DNA from: Thermoflavifilum thermophilum | Lineage (GTDB): Bacteria; Bacteroidota; Bacteroidia; Chitinophagales; Chitinophagaceae | DNA length: 64,000 nucleotides | Direction of reading: 5' to 3' | Assembly (NCBI RefSeq): GCF_900116565.1 | Contig: NZ_FPCJ01000001.1 | Span: 2,042,540 to 2,106,539, forward strand | Shown here: positions 18,601 to 28,261 of the stretch, one piece after another | Numbering within the stretch: the stretch's first letter is position 1 | Layout: each line of letters starts with the position of its first letter | Notes under the pieces: generated by a model | What the model was told of the DNA's origin: nothing | The model's input: the letters and a program-made list of their open reading frames with translations, nothing else | Database searches by the model: none | Position numbers and translations under genes: made by a program

Positions 18601-18993
18601 CTATTGCACAATGATGGTGCCTTTCATGTACGTATGAATGGCACAATGGTAATGAAAACTGCCTGTATCGCTAAACGTGTATGAATACGATTGGCCATAG
18701 GGAAGATTGCCGCTGTCAAACTTGCCATTGTCTTCGGTGACGGTATGGGTTACGGGATCGGAATTTGTCCATTTTACGGTAGTGCCTTTTGCAACAGTAA
18801 GGCTGGAGGGAGAAAAATTGTAATTGCTGATGCTTATTACATTTCCCGAAGATCCGCCCGAATTGCCTCCGTTGTTGCCACCGGTGTTTCCGCCCGTAGA
18901 ACCTCCGCCACTGTAATCATTTGACGATTTGCTACAGGATACAAAGAGCATAATGCTCAGGCTGCAAAGCAGCAGATACAGTTTATGTTTCAT
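18601..18993 (-). CDS. Cupredoxin-domain lipoprotein (type 1 copper)
   Basis: The 130-residue protein has a lipoprotein-like signal ending VSC (Cys20). A Gly/Asn/Ser linker covers about residues 26-50, then one cupredoxin domain follows. Copper ligands can be read directly: His83 (PVTHTVTED), Cys117, His120 and Met123 in HYHCAIHTYMKG. The C-x2-H-x2-M spacing is that of plastocyanin/pseudoazurin-like domains. It probably carries electrons or copper at the cell envelope. A redox partner is not evident nearby; the gene is 57 bases downstream of the YebC-like gene on the same strand and could share its transcript. Confidence 0.88.
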   Translation of the reverse strand: MKHKLYLLLCSLSIMLFVSCSKSSNDYSGGGSTGGNTGGNNGGNSGGSSGNVISISNYNFSPSSLTVAKGTTVKWTNSDPVTHTVTEDNGKFDSGNLPYGQSYSYTFSDTGSFHYHCAIHTYMKGTIIVQ

Positions 18994-19050
18994 GATAAAA
19001 AGGTTTTGAATCCTTTTTTATACGGCATGAAACATAAAATGGTTGCCTGG

Positions 19051-19764
19051 TTAAATGAGGTTATGATACACGTGCTGCACATCGTCGTCCTGCTCGAGTT
19101 TGTCAACCAGTTCCAGCACCTGCTGGGCCTCGTGTTCGGGCAGTTCAACCACTGAAGTGGGAATATATATCGGCTGGGCACGTACTACGGGAATAGCTTT
19201 TTGTTCAAGAAATTCATTCATCCGACCAAAATCATGAAAAGCCGTGCGAACGATCAAATGCCCTTCTTCGTCTTCTCCGAAATCTTCCATGCCGTAATCG
19301 ATCAATTCCAGTTCCAGTTCATCAGGATTGTGAAGTTTTTCTTTTTCCAGCACAAATTCTCCCATCCGTTTGAACAGAAAAGCTACGGATCCACTGGTAG
19401 CCAGGCTGCCGCCCCCGCGGTTGAAATACATACGCAGGTTGGCCACCGTGCGGGTGGGGTTGTCGGTAGCCGTTTCAATCAGCACAGCCACCCCGTGCGG
19501 GGCATATCCTTCGTATATGATTTCTTCGTAGGCCGACTTGTCTTTATCCATTGCCCTTTTGATGGCCGCTTCGATCCGGTCTTTGGGCATGTTTACGCTC
19601 TTGGCATTCTGGATGATTCTGCGCAGGGTGGGATTGTTTTCCGGATCAGGGCCACCCTGCTTGACGGCAATCTCAATTTCTTTTCCCAGGCGGGTAAACT
19701 GTTTGGCCATCCGATCCCACCGGGCAAACATTTTGGCTTTCCGAACTTCAAATATCCTTCCCAT
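19051..19764 (-). CDS. YebC/PmpR-family transcription or translation factor
   Basis: The 237-residue protein starts MGRIFEVRKAKMFARWDRMA. It keeps the YebC signature GGPDPENNPTLRRIIQNAKS and the NMPKDRIEAAIKRA helix, with GYAPHGVAVLIE later. The usual family start is MAGHSKW; the N-terminus MGRIFEVRK is the form seen in many Bacteroidota. YebC proteins bind DNA as regulators in some species and were more recently linked to relief of ribosome stalling at proline stretches. It lies 36 bases after the stop of the amino acid permease gene on the same strand, so both may share a transcript. Confidence 0.93.
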   Translation of the reverse strand: MGRIFEVRKAKMFARWDRMAKQFTRLGKEIEIAVKQGGPDPENNPTLRRIIQNAKSVNMPKDRIEAAIKRAMDKDKSAYEEIIYEGYAPHGVAVLIETATDNPTRTVANLRMYFNRGGGSLATSGSVAFLFKRMGEFVLEKEKLHNPDELELELIDYGMEDFGEDEEGHLIVRTAFHDFGRMNEFLEQKAIPVVRAQPIYIPTSVVELPEHEAQQVLELVDKLEQDDDVQHVYHNLI

Positions 19765-19800
19765 GGTTGAATTGATATTAAACGAACGCTGAATGATGCA

Positions 19801-21462
19801 TTAAGATTTTTCTTCACTCACAACTGCAGGCTGGCTGATATGGATTTCATGCCGAAGCCTTATCAAAACATACAGGCATATCAAAATCTGTATAATAGCT
19901 GCGTAGAGTACCCATTTTTCTGGAGAAAAGAAAGACATAATTAGCAGCACCAATGTAACCAACACAACGGGCAGGGCTTCAATAGTAAAGTGCCGCCCGG
20001 GCCGCGTTTCCATATCGCGGACTACATGGCTGTGATGCTGGCTGTACAGGTAAAAAATATCCAGGCCAAGCGCCATCCAGAGAATCAGCCGCAACCAGGT
20101 GTCAAAAGGCAGGGTAAGCATCACCAGAAAAGGAAATAAAATCCCCAGGGAAGGTACCACCGGATAACCAGGGGTTTTAAAGGGTCGGTGCAGGTGAGGT
20201 TTCGATCTGCGTAAAATCAGGATGCCTGCCGATACAATGGTAAATGCCAGCAGAGTACCAATCGATACCAGTTCACCCAACAGGCCGATTGGAAAAACTC
20301 CTGACACCAGCATGGCTACCAGGCCTGTTATGATGGTGGTGATGTAAGGCGTGCGAAAGCGGGGATGTAATTTGCTGAACGATCGGGGCAACAGGCCATC
20401 ATTGGCCATAGAATAGAAGATGCGGGGCTGCCCCATGAGCATGACCAGAATCACGGAGCTCAAACCCGCAATGGCGCCAATCTTCACCGGAAACCTGAGC
20501 CAGAACAAGGAAGGACCGGCTGCATTCACGGCTACGGCTACCGGGTCGGCCACATTCAGCTTGGTGTAGTTGACCATACCCGTCATCACAAATCCCATGG
20601 CAATATATAGCAGGGTGCAAATCAGCAAAGATCCCAGGATACCCCAGGGCATGTCTTTCTGTGGATTTTTGGCTTCCTGAGCGGCGGTAGATACGGCGTC
20701 AAACCCAATATAGGCAAAGAAAATCACCCCTGCTGCCCGGAATACCCCGCTCCAGCCGTAAATACCCCAGGTGCCTTCATTGGGTGGAATAAAAGGATGA
20801 TAGTTTTCCGGAACAATGTAATGAATGCCAAACCCGATAACGAGAAAAATCACCAGGAGTTTTACAAACACGATCATATTGTTGAAACGGGCCGATTCCT
20901 TGATGCCAATCACCAGCAGGGTGGTCATCAGGGCAATGATAAACATAGCTGGTAGGTTTAGCAAAGCACCGGAAGCGACAAGCTGATGAGTAGCCGGATC
21001 ATACTTCACCGGAGCATTGGCAAGATATTCGGGAATATGGATGCCAATATCTTTCAGAAAACTGGTCACATAGCCCGACCAGCCTACAGCAACCGTTGAG
21101 GCGCCGAAGAGGTATTCCAGAATCAGATCCCAGCCAATAACCCAGGCGATAAACTCACCCAGCGTGGCATAGGCGTAGGTATAGGCCGAACCGGCAATAG
21201 GGATCATCGAAGCAAACTCGGCATAGCACAAGCCTGCAAAACCGCATGCAATGGCTGCAATGACAAAGGAAATTACGACGGCCGGGCCGGAGTATTGGGC
21301 TGCGGCTTGTCCGGTGAGCACAAAAATTCCGGCTCCGATAATAGCTCCGATGCCCAAGGCGATCAGATTGGTGCGGGTGAGTGCCCGTTTTAATCCTTTT
21401 TCTGTGTCAGCAGCTTCAGCAAAGAGTTTTTGTAGTGGTTTGGTGATGAACAATCGACTCAT
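19801..21462 (-). CDS. APC-family amino acid permease
   Basis: The 553-residue membrane protein has the APC core with about 12-14 hydrophobic helices. Helix 1 holds the GIGAIIGAGIFVLTGQAA substrate motif, and helix 6 holds FFAYIGFDAVSTAAQEAKNP, both marks of the cationic amino acid transporter (CAT/YfnA) branch. It would import amino acids by proton symport or exchange. The last 80 residues add two extra helices and a charged tail. A TATATTTG element lies 49 bases upstream. gcvP lies just behind it on the same strand; a shared role in amino acid use is suggestive only. Confidence 0.9.
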   Translation of the reverse strand: MSRLFITKPLQKLFAEAADTEKGLKRALTRTNLIALGIGAIIGAGIFVLTGQAAAQYSGPAVVISFVIAAIACGFAGLCYAEFASMIPIAGSAYTYAYATLGEFIAWVIGWDLILEYLFGASTVAVGWSGYVTSFLKDIGIHIPEYLANAPVKYDPATHQLVASGALLNLPAMFIIALMTTLLVIGIKESARFNNMIVFVKLLVIFLVIGFGIHYIVPENYHPFIPPNEGTWGIYGWSGVFRAAGVIFFAYIGFDAVSTAAQEAKNPQKDMPWGILGSLLICTLLYIAMGFVMTGMVNYTKLNVADPVAVAVNAAGPSLFWLRFPVKIGAIAGLSSVILVMLMGQPRIFYSMANDGLLPRSFSKLHPRFRTPYITTIITGLVAMLVSGVFPIGLLGELVSIGTLLAFTIVSAGILILRRSKPHLHRPFKTPGYPVVPSLGILFPFLVMLTLPFDTWLRLILWMALGLDIFYLYSQHHSHVVRDMETRPGRHFTIEALPVVLVTLVLLIMSFFSPEKWVLYAAIIQILICLYVLIRLRHEIHISQPAVVSEEKS

Positions 21463-21510
21463 AAGAGTGTTTTAAATGCTTACAATAACTGTGTCATATA
21501 TCCGTCAGGC

Positions 21511-21518
21511 CAAATATA
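21511..21518 (-). promoter_or_regulatory. -7 element TATATTTG of the amino acid permease gene
   Basis: Perfect TAnnTTTG match on the minus strand, 49 bases before the permease ATG and inside the 98-base gap after gcvP. It implies the permease has its own promoter. Confidence 0.45.
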
Positions 21519-21560
21519 ATACCTTCAGCACAAACTGCATGGATTTTCAGCCTGCTAATG

Positions 21561-24479
21561 CTAATTTTCCTGCTCCTGGTTGGCGTAGGTATGTACCGGC
21601 GGGCAGGTACAGATCAGGTTTCGGTCGCCCAGGGTTTGATTAATCCGGCTCACCGGGGGCCAGTATTTGTTTTCGCGGACAAAAGGCAGCGGGTAGGCGG
21701 CCATTTCCCGTGAATAGGCATGGGGCCAGTGATCGGCTACCAGCATCTGATGGGTATGTGGGGCGTGTTTGAGTGGATTATCCTGTCGGTCCATTTTACC
21801 CTCTGCGATGGCCTGAATTTCCTGGCGGATTTGCAGCAGGGCATCGCAAAAGCGATCCATTTCTTCCCGGTCTTCACTTTCTGTAGGCTCAATCATCATG
21901 GTGCCCGGAACCGGGAAGCTAATGGTGGGAGCGTGGAAGCCAAAATCCATCAGCCTTTTGGCCACATCTTCTACTTCAATATTGGCCGATTGCCTGAAGG
22001 GCCGCAAATCAATGATAAACTCATGCCCACAGGTTTGATGCCGACCGGTGAAAAGCACTGGGAAAGCTTTTTCCAGGCGGGCTTTCATGTAATTGGCGTT
22101 CAGGATGGCGTGCTCGCTTACCCGGCGAAGGCCTTCAGCGCCCAGCAGCCGGATATAGGCGTAGCTGATGATCAGGATATAGGGTGAACCATAAGGGGCT
22201 GAACTTACGGCATGAAAACGTGTTGCCGGGTGACCATTGCTTTTTTGCAGGTATTCGCTTTGGTGGAAAAGATAATGGTCGGGCAGATAGGGGGCCAGAA
22301 AGCTTTTGGCACAGATGGGTCCCATGCCGGGTCCACCGCCTCCATGGGGAATGGCAAATGTTTTATGCAGATTCAGGTGGCAGATATCTGCCCCAATCAT
22401 CGCCGGAGAGGTAAGTCCGATTTGGGCATTCATGTTGGCACCATCCAGGTATACCAAGCCCCCGCATTCATGTACGATCTCGCACAATTGCTTAATCTCC
22501 TCCTCAAAGATGCCGTATGTGCTGGGGTAGGTGATCATCACCCCAGCCAGTTCGTTGCGATGCTGATATGCTTTTTCCCGGAAATCCTTAAGATCTATGT
22601 ACCCGTTGTCGAGGGTTTTCACGGTAACCACCTGCATGCCGGCCATCACGGCGCTGGCCGGGTTGGTACCGTGAGCCGACAATGGAATGAGCATGATGCG
22701 GCGCTGGGATTGCCCCTGAGCTGCAAAATAACGCCTGATGGTGAGCAGGCCGGCATACTCACCCTGGGCACCACTGTTCGGCTGAAAACTGCATACATCC
22801 AGACCGGTGATGGTACAGAGATATTCGCCCAGCCGCCTGATCAGTTCCTGATAGCCACGAGCCTGGTCGGGCGGGGCAAAGGGGTGTATCTGGCTCCAAT
22901 GTTGCCAGCTGAGGGGCAGCATTTCTGCTGCTGCATTCAGCTTCATCGTACAGCTGCCCAGAGGGATCATGCTTCGGGTTAAGGCTATGTCTTTATTCTC
23001 TAACTGGTGGATATAGCGCATCAGGCGGGTTTCGGTATGATACTGGTGAAACACCGGGTGAGTCAGGAAAGCCGAGCTGCGCAGCATATGATGGGGCAGA
23101 TGCGGGGTGGTTGATCCCTCGGCAAGCGTAAACTGGGCTCGATCTTCTCCTTTAGCAACAGCAAACACATGCAGGATATCCAATACATCTGCCGGGGTGG
23201 TGGTTTCGTCGAGTGAGATGCCCACATGCTGCGGATCGGGATACCGAAAATTGATGCGATAAGCTTCGGCAATCCGGTGGATTTCGGGAGGCTGATCCGT
23301 GGCAATCCACAGGGTATCAAAAAAATAATGGTGGCGGCACCTGTAGCCCAGTTCATGCAATCCTTCGTAAAGAGCTGTTGTAAGCTGGTGTACGCGCAGG
23401 GCGATGTTTTTCAGTCCTTCGGGGCCATGATACACGGCATACATGGCCGCCATATTGGCCAGCAGCGCCTGAGCCGTGCAGATATTGGAGGTAGCTTTTT
23501 CCCGCTTGATGTGCTGTTCGCGGGTTTGCAAAGCCATCCGAAGCGCCTGATTTCCCTGGCTATCCACGCTTACCCCAATGATCCGGCCTGGTAAAAAGCG
23601 TTTGAACATTTCTTTTGCTGCAAAGAATGCTGCATGAGGTCCACCGTAGCCCATCGGCACACCGAAACGTTGGGTTGATCCGACGGCAACATCGGCATCC
23701 ATTTCACCCGGAGGCATGAGCAGGGTCAATGCCAGCAAATCGGTAGCCATAACCACATAAACTCCAGCAGCGTGTACCTGGCTGATGAAGTTCCGATAAT
23801 CATGAATTGCACCTTCCTGATCAGGATATTGTACGATGGCCCCGAAAAATTGTTCGTCGATTTGCGCTTCTTCCCATTTTCCCAGCACCCATTCAATACC
23901 CAGGGGCTCAGCGCGTGTGAGCAATACATCGAGGGTTTGGGGGAACAGCCGAACATCAATGAAAAAACGATGGCGGGTACTGTTCTCACTGGCATGTACG
24001 TAGCGATAGAGCATCAGCATAGCCTCTGCGGCCGCGGTGCCTTCATCCAGTAATGAAGCATTGGCAATGGGCAAACCTGTGAGATCAGCCACCATTGTCT
24101 GAAAGTTGAGCAGGCTTTCCAGGCGTCCCTGCGAAATTTCGGCCTGATAGGGTGTGTAAGGCGTATACCAGTTGGTATTTTCAAACAGGTTGCGCTGAAT
24201 GACAGGCGGCGTATGCGTACCATAATAGCCTTGTCCGATGAAAGAACGAAAGAGCTGATTTTGCAACGATAATGTTTTCAGCTCCCTGAGCAATTCGGCT
24301 TCATCCACGGGAGGTGGCAGCCGGAGAGGAGTTTGAAGCCTGATGTCTTTGGGGATGGTTTTATCGATTAATTCATCCGTAGTTTTAAAACCTATGGCTT
24401 CCAACAATGCAGATTCCTGTCCAAACGTTCCGATATGCCGGCTGATAAAGGGGGCATAACCCTGCTGATCATGATGCAT
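21561..24479 (-). CDS. gcvP: Glycine dehydrogenase (decarboxylating), P-protein
   Basis: The 972-residue protein is the fused one-chain P-protein. The N-terminal half starts HHDQQGYAPFISRHIG and has the usual ARHIG-type opening; the second half carries the PLP lysine in NLHKTFAIPHGGGGPG near residue 705. It decarboxylates glycine and hands the aminomethyl group to lipoyl-GcvH. gcvT and gcvH are not nearby. Although the frame is open to 24578, I place the start at ATG 24479 because a TAAATTTG element at 24507-24514 lies between the two and family length fits 950-975 residues. I looked for a glycine riboswitch upstream and saw none. Confidence 0.95.
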   Translation of the reverse strand: MHHDQQGYAPFISRHIGTFGQESALLEAIGFKTTDELIDKTIPKDIRLQTPLRLPPPVDEAELLRELKTLSLQNQLFRSFIGQGYYGTHTPPVIQRNLFENTNWYTPYTPYQAEISQGRLESLLNFQTMVADLTGLPIANASLLDEGTAAAEAMLMLYRYVHASENSTRHRFFIDVRLFPQTLDVLLTRAEPLGIEWVLGKWEEAQIDEQFFGAIVQYPDQEGAIHDYRNFISQVHAAGVYVVMATDLLALTLLMPPGEMDADVAVGSTQRFGVPMGYGGPHAAFFAAKEMFKRFLPGRIIGVSVDSQGNQALRMALQTREQHIKREKATSNICTAQALLANMAAMYAVYHGPEGLKNIALRVHQLTTALYEGLHELGYRCRHHYFFDTLWIATDQPPEIHRIAEAYRINFRYPDPQHVGISLDETTTPADVLDILHVFAVAKGEDRAQFTLAEGSTTPHLPHHMLRSSAFLTHPVFHQYHTETRLMRYIHQLENKDIALTRSMIPLGSCTMKLNAAAEMLPLSWQHWSQIHPFAPPDQARGYQELIRRLGEYLCTITGLDVCSFQPNSGAQGEYAGLLTIRRYFAAQGQSQRRIMLIPLSAHGTNPASAVMAGMQVVTVKTLDNGYIDLKDFREKAYQHRNELAGVMITYPSTYGIFEEEIKQLCEIVHECGGLVYLDGANMNAQIGLTSPAMIGADICHLNLHKTFAIPHGGGGPGMGPICAKSFLAPYLPDHYLFHQSEYLQKSNGHPATRFHAVSSAPYGSPYILIISYAYIRLLGAEGLRRVSEHAILNANYMKARLEKAFPVLFTGRHQTCGHEFIIDLRPFRQSANIEVEDVAKRLMDFGFHAPTISFPVPGTMMIEPTESEDREEMDRFCDALLQIRQEIQAIAEGKMDRQDNPLKHAPHTHQMLVADHWPHAYSREMAAYPLPFVRENKYWPPVSRINQTLGDRNLICTCPPVHTYANQEQEN

Positions 24480-24506
24480 AGAGTTGACCACCGTATTTAG
24501 AAGCCA

Positions 24507-24514
24507 CAAATTTA
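24507..24514 (-). promoter_or_regulatory. -7 element TAAATTTG of gcvP
   Basis: Perfect TAnnTTTG match on the minus strand, 27 bases before ATG 24479. It decides the gcvP start, since upstream in-frame starts would not be transcribed from it. Confidence 0.55.
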
Positions 24515-24653
24515 GGATAGTCTCACCGGAAAAAGCATGGGCCATAAATATATCAGCCATTCCCTTGCATTCTTGCACGAAACGGAATCATAAAGCCGGA
24601 TTTGTTTGTATTTTCAAAAAGAAAAGCTATTTTTCTTTTTCATTTTCTTTTAT

Positions 24654-24935
24654 ATGTCAATAGGTAGTTTTCTTGTTTTACTTCTGATTGCAGCTATTTG
24701 TGGAGCGATTGGGCAGAGCCTGGCAGGTTATAACCTGGGTGGTTGCCTGGTTTCTCTGGTGGTGGGCCTGATTGGGGCCTACATGGGTACCTGGCTGGCC
24801 GCTCAGCTGCATTTGCCCCTGATGCTGGCTGTGCGTATTCAGGGTGAATTATTTCCGGTCATTTGGGCCATTATAGGCTCTGCCATCTTTACATTTATAG
24901 TGGCCTTGCTGCGAAACATGGTCCGAAGAACTTGA
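24654..24935 (+). CDS. GlsB/YeaQ/YmgE-family small membrane protein
   Basis: The 93-residue protein has three hydrophobic helices. Gly-rich turns such as GAIGQSLAGYNLGGCLVSLV and VVGLIGAYMGTWLA match the transglycosylase-associated/GlsB family of small inner-membrane stress proteins, whose biochemical role is unknown. ATG 24654 is preferred; the frame stays open 16 codons upstream, but that part would encode only Phe/Lys-rich sequence. The oxidoreductase gene starts 16 bases after its stop. Confidence 0.75.
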   Translation: MSIGSFLVLLLIAAICGAIGQSLAGYNLGGCLVSLVVGLIGAYMGTWLAAQLHLPLMLAVRIQGELFPVIWAIIGSAIFTFIVALLRNMVRRT

Positions 24936-24951
24936 TTGTAATTTTTACGAT

Positions 24952-26340
24952 ATGGAATCAAGAAGAACATTTCTTACCCGGTTGGGTGGTTTGATTGGGC
25001 TGATGGCTGGTAACAGCTGGTTGTCGGCAGTGGCAGCGAGCAAAGTAAAGACTTATGCATTGCCCCGGCCTTTGGTGAGTGCCAGCGCTGAAAGAGTGCG
25101 AGTGGCTGCCATAGGCATGGGCATCATGGGCTTTCAGGATACGCGTTCGGCATTGAAGGTACCCGGCGTAGAACTGGTTGGAGTGGCCGATTTGTATGAT
25201 GGAAGGTTGCAACGAGCCAGGGAAATATTTGGCAATCATATTTACACCACTCGCCATTACCAGGAGTTATTAAACCGTAACGATGTAGATGCAGTGCTGA
25301 TTGCCCCGGCCGACCTCTGGCATCAAACCATAACCATCGATGCGCTGAAAGCCGGTAAGGCGGTGTATTGCGAAAAGCCTATGGTGCAACACCTGGATCA
25401 GGGGGCAGATGTAATCGTTGCAGCACAGCAATCAGGTCGTCCTCTGCAGGTGGGCAGTCAGCGGGTAAGCAGTGTGTTGTATGAGCAGGCAAAAAAATTA
25501 TACGAAGCCGGTGAAATTGGGGATTTGAATCTGGTTGAAGCACGCATTGACCGCCATGATGCATTGGGTGCCTGGCAATACTCCATTCCTCCCGATGCAT
25601 CGCCTCAGACCCTTGATTTTGATACTTTTCTGAAGGATACGTCCAAAGTGCCTTTCGACCCTGTTCGATTTTTCCGCTGGCGCAATTACCGGGCTTATGG
25701 AACGGGCATTCCGGGCGATTTATTTGTGCATCTGCTCAGTGGCTTGCATTTCATTACGGGAGCCATCGGTCCGGAGCGTATTTATGCCACCGGGATGCTC
25801 AGCTATTGGAAAGATGGTCGCGATGTACCGGATATCATGGCTGCTTTGCTTGATTATCCCGCATCGACCGGCAGGCATCCGGCATTTCGGGTGATGCTGG
25901 AAGTGAACTTTGCCGATGGCAGCGGAGGGGGCAGTTACACTCGCCTGGTAGGCACGGAAGGGGTGATTGAAATTGGGGATCATACCTGCAGGCTCAGGCG
26001 GCAGCCTTTACCGCAGGCTCCTGGCTACGGTGGATGGGATAGTTTCGACACATTCCCGGAAGATGTACAGAAGGCTTTCGTGGCCGAATACAATCGGAAA
26101 TATCCACCTCAAACCCGCATCGCTCCACCGGCTGAAGAAATTGTGTTTACTGCACCGGAAGGGTACGACGATCATCAGGCACACATGCAACGATTTATAG
26201 ATGCTGTTCGGGGGGAAGCCAGTATCATTGAAGATGCTACATTTGGTTTCCGGGCGGCTGCCCCGGCTCTGGCTTGCAACCTTAGCTATGAACAGCAAAA
26301 GCCGATATATTGGGATGCCCGGCAAATGAAACTGCGCTGA
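24952..26340 (+). CDS. Gfo/Idh/MocA-family oxidoreductase, Tat-exported
   Basis: The 462-residue protein starts with a twin-arginine signal (SRRTFL at residues 3-8, then a hydrophobic stretch to AVAAS). A Rossmann NAD-binding domain (VAAIGMGIMGFQDTR near 51) and the family EKPM loop (YCEKPMVQHLDQ near 140) follow, with the C-terminal Gfo/Idh domain. Tat export means it folds with its bound nucleotide before reaching the periplasm. Such proteins oxidise or reduce sugars or hydrolyse glycosides; the substrate is unknown. Its TGA overlaps the next gene's ATG, so the DUF488 protein is translationally coupled. Confidence 0.9.
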   Translation: MESRRTFLTRLGGLIGLMAGNSWLSAVAASKVKTYALPRPLVSASAERVRVAAIGMGIMGFQDTRSALKVPGVELVGVADLYDGRLQRAREIFGNHIYTTRHYQELLNRNDVDAVLIAPADLWHQTITIDALKAGKAVYCEKPMVQHLDQGADVIVAAQQSGRPLQVGSQRVSSVLYEQAKKLYEAGEIGDLNLVEARIDRHDALGAWQYSIPPDASPQTLDFDTFLKDTSKVPFDPVRFFRWRNYRAYGTGIPGDLFVHLLSGLHFITGAIGPERIYATGMLSYWKDGRDVPDIMAALLDYPASTGRHPAFRVMLEVNFADGSGGGSYTRLVGTEGVIEIGDHTCRLRRQPLPQAPGYGGWDSFDTFPEDVQKAFVAEYNRKYPPQTRIAPPAEEIVFTAPEGYDDHQAHMQRFIDAVRGEASIIEDATFGFRAAAPALACNLSYEQQKPIYWDARQMKLR

Positions 26341-26909
26341 TGGCTTTGCAGAAAGAAAACGACAAGTCTGACACACTCCGGATCTTCACCATTGGCCATT
26401 CTGTGCATCCGATAGATGAATTCATGGCTTTGCTCAAAAGCCATTACATCCAATTGCTGGTGGATATCCGATCTTTTCCTGGTTCCCGGTTTGTACCCTG
26501 GTTCAATGCCGGGGCTTTGGCGAGTTCTTTATCGGCAGCGGGCATTGGATATCATCTCCTGAGGGATCTGGGGGGAAGAAGAAAAGCGCAGAAGGATTCG
26601 GTAAATACCGGCTGGCGGCATCCTGCTTTCAGGGGATTTGCGGATTACATGCAGACCGATGCATTTGCCCGGGGATTGGCTGCATTGATGATGCTATCGC
26701 GCAGGCAGCAGGTATGCATCATGTGTGCAGAAGCGGTACCCTGGCGTTGTCATCGCACCCTGGTGGCCGATGCCCTGGTGATGAAAGGTATAGAGGTATT
26801 GCATATTCACCCGGATGGGTCTTTGCATGCCCATCAGCTCACTCCTTTTGCTCAGATCCGCGATGGAAAACTGGTTTATCCTGCTGATTCAGATTTGGAA
26901 GGCAACTGA
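26340..26909 (+). CDS. DUF488 domain protein
   Basis: The 189-residue protein begins at ATG 26340, overlapping the TGA of the oxidoreductase gene by one base. DUF488 marks are clear: TIGHSVHPIDEFMALLKSH near residue 18, the VDIRSFPGSRFVPWFN segment, the GGRR loop and the late cysteine-histidine site CIMCAEAVPWRCHR. The family fold resembles a nucleotide or metal-binding enzyme, but no reaction is established. The last 34 bases overlap the end of the converging UbiB-like gene. Confidence 0.85.
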   Translation: MALQKENDKSDTLRIFTIGHSVHPIDEFMALLKSHYIQLLVDIRSFPGSRFVPWFNAGALASSLSAAGIGYHLLRDLGGRRKAQKDSVNTGWRHPAFRGFADYMQTDAFARGLAALMMLSRRQQVCIMCAEAVPWRCHRTLVADALVMKGIEVLHIHPDGSLHAHQLTPFAQIRDGKLVYPADSDLEGN

Positions 26910-28261
26910 CCATCCGCTGCCATCCTGGATGGTAAATATTTTTTTAGTTCTTCAATATGTTGCCAGCTGGTTTTGACCTGAGCTTTCAGGTCGCCCAGGA
27001 TGGAATACAGCCCAAAGTAGGTGCGATTGATATACAGCGAATGGCGCGTGCCCCGCACAATTTTGGAATGACGCACTTCAGGAAGGGAGTACACGTAATC
27101 AGTATAGGCATAAATTTCTTCAAAAAATCCTGCAGCGCCGAAATCGAAAATCTCCCGCTGGAAGGGTAGTGTGGTGAGGTCGATCAGCTTCTGAAACAAA
27201 TCAGTAAAAAACCGGATATCTTTTTCCGTATCGTTGGGATGCAAGATTCCCAATGCCCTAAAAACTTGCCTGCGATGGGCTTCATCGCGCAGCAGGTCGG
27301 GGCGGGTCAGGGCAAAATAGTTTTCGTAAAAATCTTGTGGAATTTCTTTTACGCAGCCGAAGTCAATAATCCCCACCCGGCCGTCGGGCTGGAACAGAAA
27401 ATTGCCCGGGTGCGGATCGGCATGTACCTGACGCAGATGGTGAACCTGAAACTGATAGAAATCCCACAGCGCCTGTCCGGCCCGGTTGCGTACATCCTGG
27501 CTGGGTTGCGTAGCTAAAAAATCCTGCAGGTGCAGGCCATCCAGCCAGTCCATGGTGATGATTCTGTCAGAAGAATATTCCGGATAGTATCGGGGGAAAA
27601 TCAGGTTGGGTAAATGACTGCAGACCGCCGAGAGCTTTTGCGAACGCTGCAATTCCAGCCGATAATTGGTTTCTTCCAGCAATTTGGTTTCCACTTCCTC
27701 GAAATATTGATCCATATCGGCCTCCTGCAGTCCTACGATGCGAATGGCTATGGGCTTTACGATCCTGAGGTCTGACTTCACGCTGTGAGCGACGCCGGGG
27801 TACTGGATTTTTACAGCCAGTTTTTTACCGTTTTTCCAGGCTTCGTGAACCTGCCCGATTGAAGCTGCGTGGGTGGCGTGTAGATTGAACCGATCGAAGA
27901 GCCGGGAAGGCGCTTTCCCCAGCGATTTTAAAAACGTATTCACCACCAGCGGGCCACTCAGTGGCGGGGCACTGTATTGCGAGAGGGCAAAACGGCGGGC
28001 ATAGGCCGGAGGCAGAAAGCCCCGGTCCAGGCTGAGCATCTGTGCCACCTTCAGGGCGCTGCCTTTCAGGTTGCTCAATACACCGTAAATATCTTCGGCA
28101 TTGGCTTCGTGCAGTTCGTCTGTTGAAACTTCGGGGTCGAGCAGCTTTCGGGTATAATGTTTTACGTAATTAACACCCAGTTTGGCACCCGTAAGGGCAA
28201 ACAGGGCCGCCCTTTCTACCTTGCCTGTGGGAATGCTGTTTTGTTCCTTAACCGAGCTCAT
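26876..28261 (-). CDS. AarF/ABC1/UbiB-family atypical kinase
   Basis: The 461-residue protein shows the ABC1/UbiB pattern. The N-terminal KxGQ-like segment is here LKGSALKVAQMLS. The A-rich-loop region ATHAASIGQVHEAW is followed by KLAVKIQYPG with the ATP lysine. Then come the catalytic HADPHPGNFLF and the metal motif GIIDFGC. UbiB-type proteins are atypical ATPases/kinases that support quinone or lipid handling. The gene lies in an operon with a TetR regulator, whose stop overlaps this start by 4 bases (ATGA), so dosage is tied to the regulator. Confidence 0.9.
   Translation of the reverse strand: MSSVKEQNSIPTGKVERAALFALTGAKLGVNYVKHYTRKLLDPEVSTDELHEANAEDIYGVLSNLKGSALKVAQMLSLDRGFLPPAYARRFALSQYSAPPLSGPLVVNTFLKSLGKAPSRLFDRFNLHATHAASIGQVHEAWKNGKKLAVKIQYPGVAHSVKSDLRIVKPIAIRIVGLQEADMDQYFEEVETKLLEETNYRLELQRSQKLSAVCSHLPNLIFPRYYPEYSSDRIITMDWLDGLHLQDFLATQPSQDVRNRAGQALWDFYQFQVHHLRQVHADPHPGNFLFQPDGRVGIIDFGCVKEIPQDFYENYFALTRPDLLRDEAHRRQVFRALGILHPNDTEKDIRFFTDLFQKLIDLTTLPFQREIFDFGAAGFFEEIYAYTDYVYSLPEVRHSKIVRGTRHSLYINRTYFGLYSILGDLKAQVKTSWQHIEELKKYLPSRMAADGQLPSKSESAG

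Noticed and set aside
24480-24653. Glycine riboswitch upstream of gcvP
   Set aside because: No conserved aptamer helices or terminator hairpin can be seen; only a -7 element is present.
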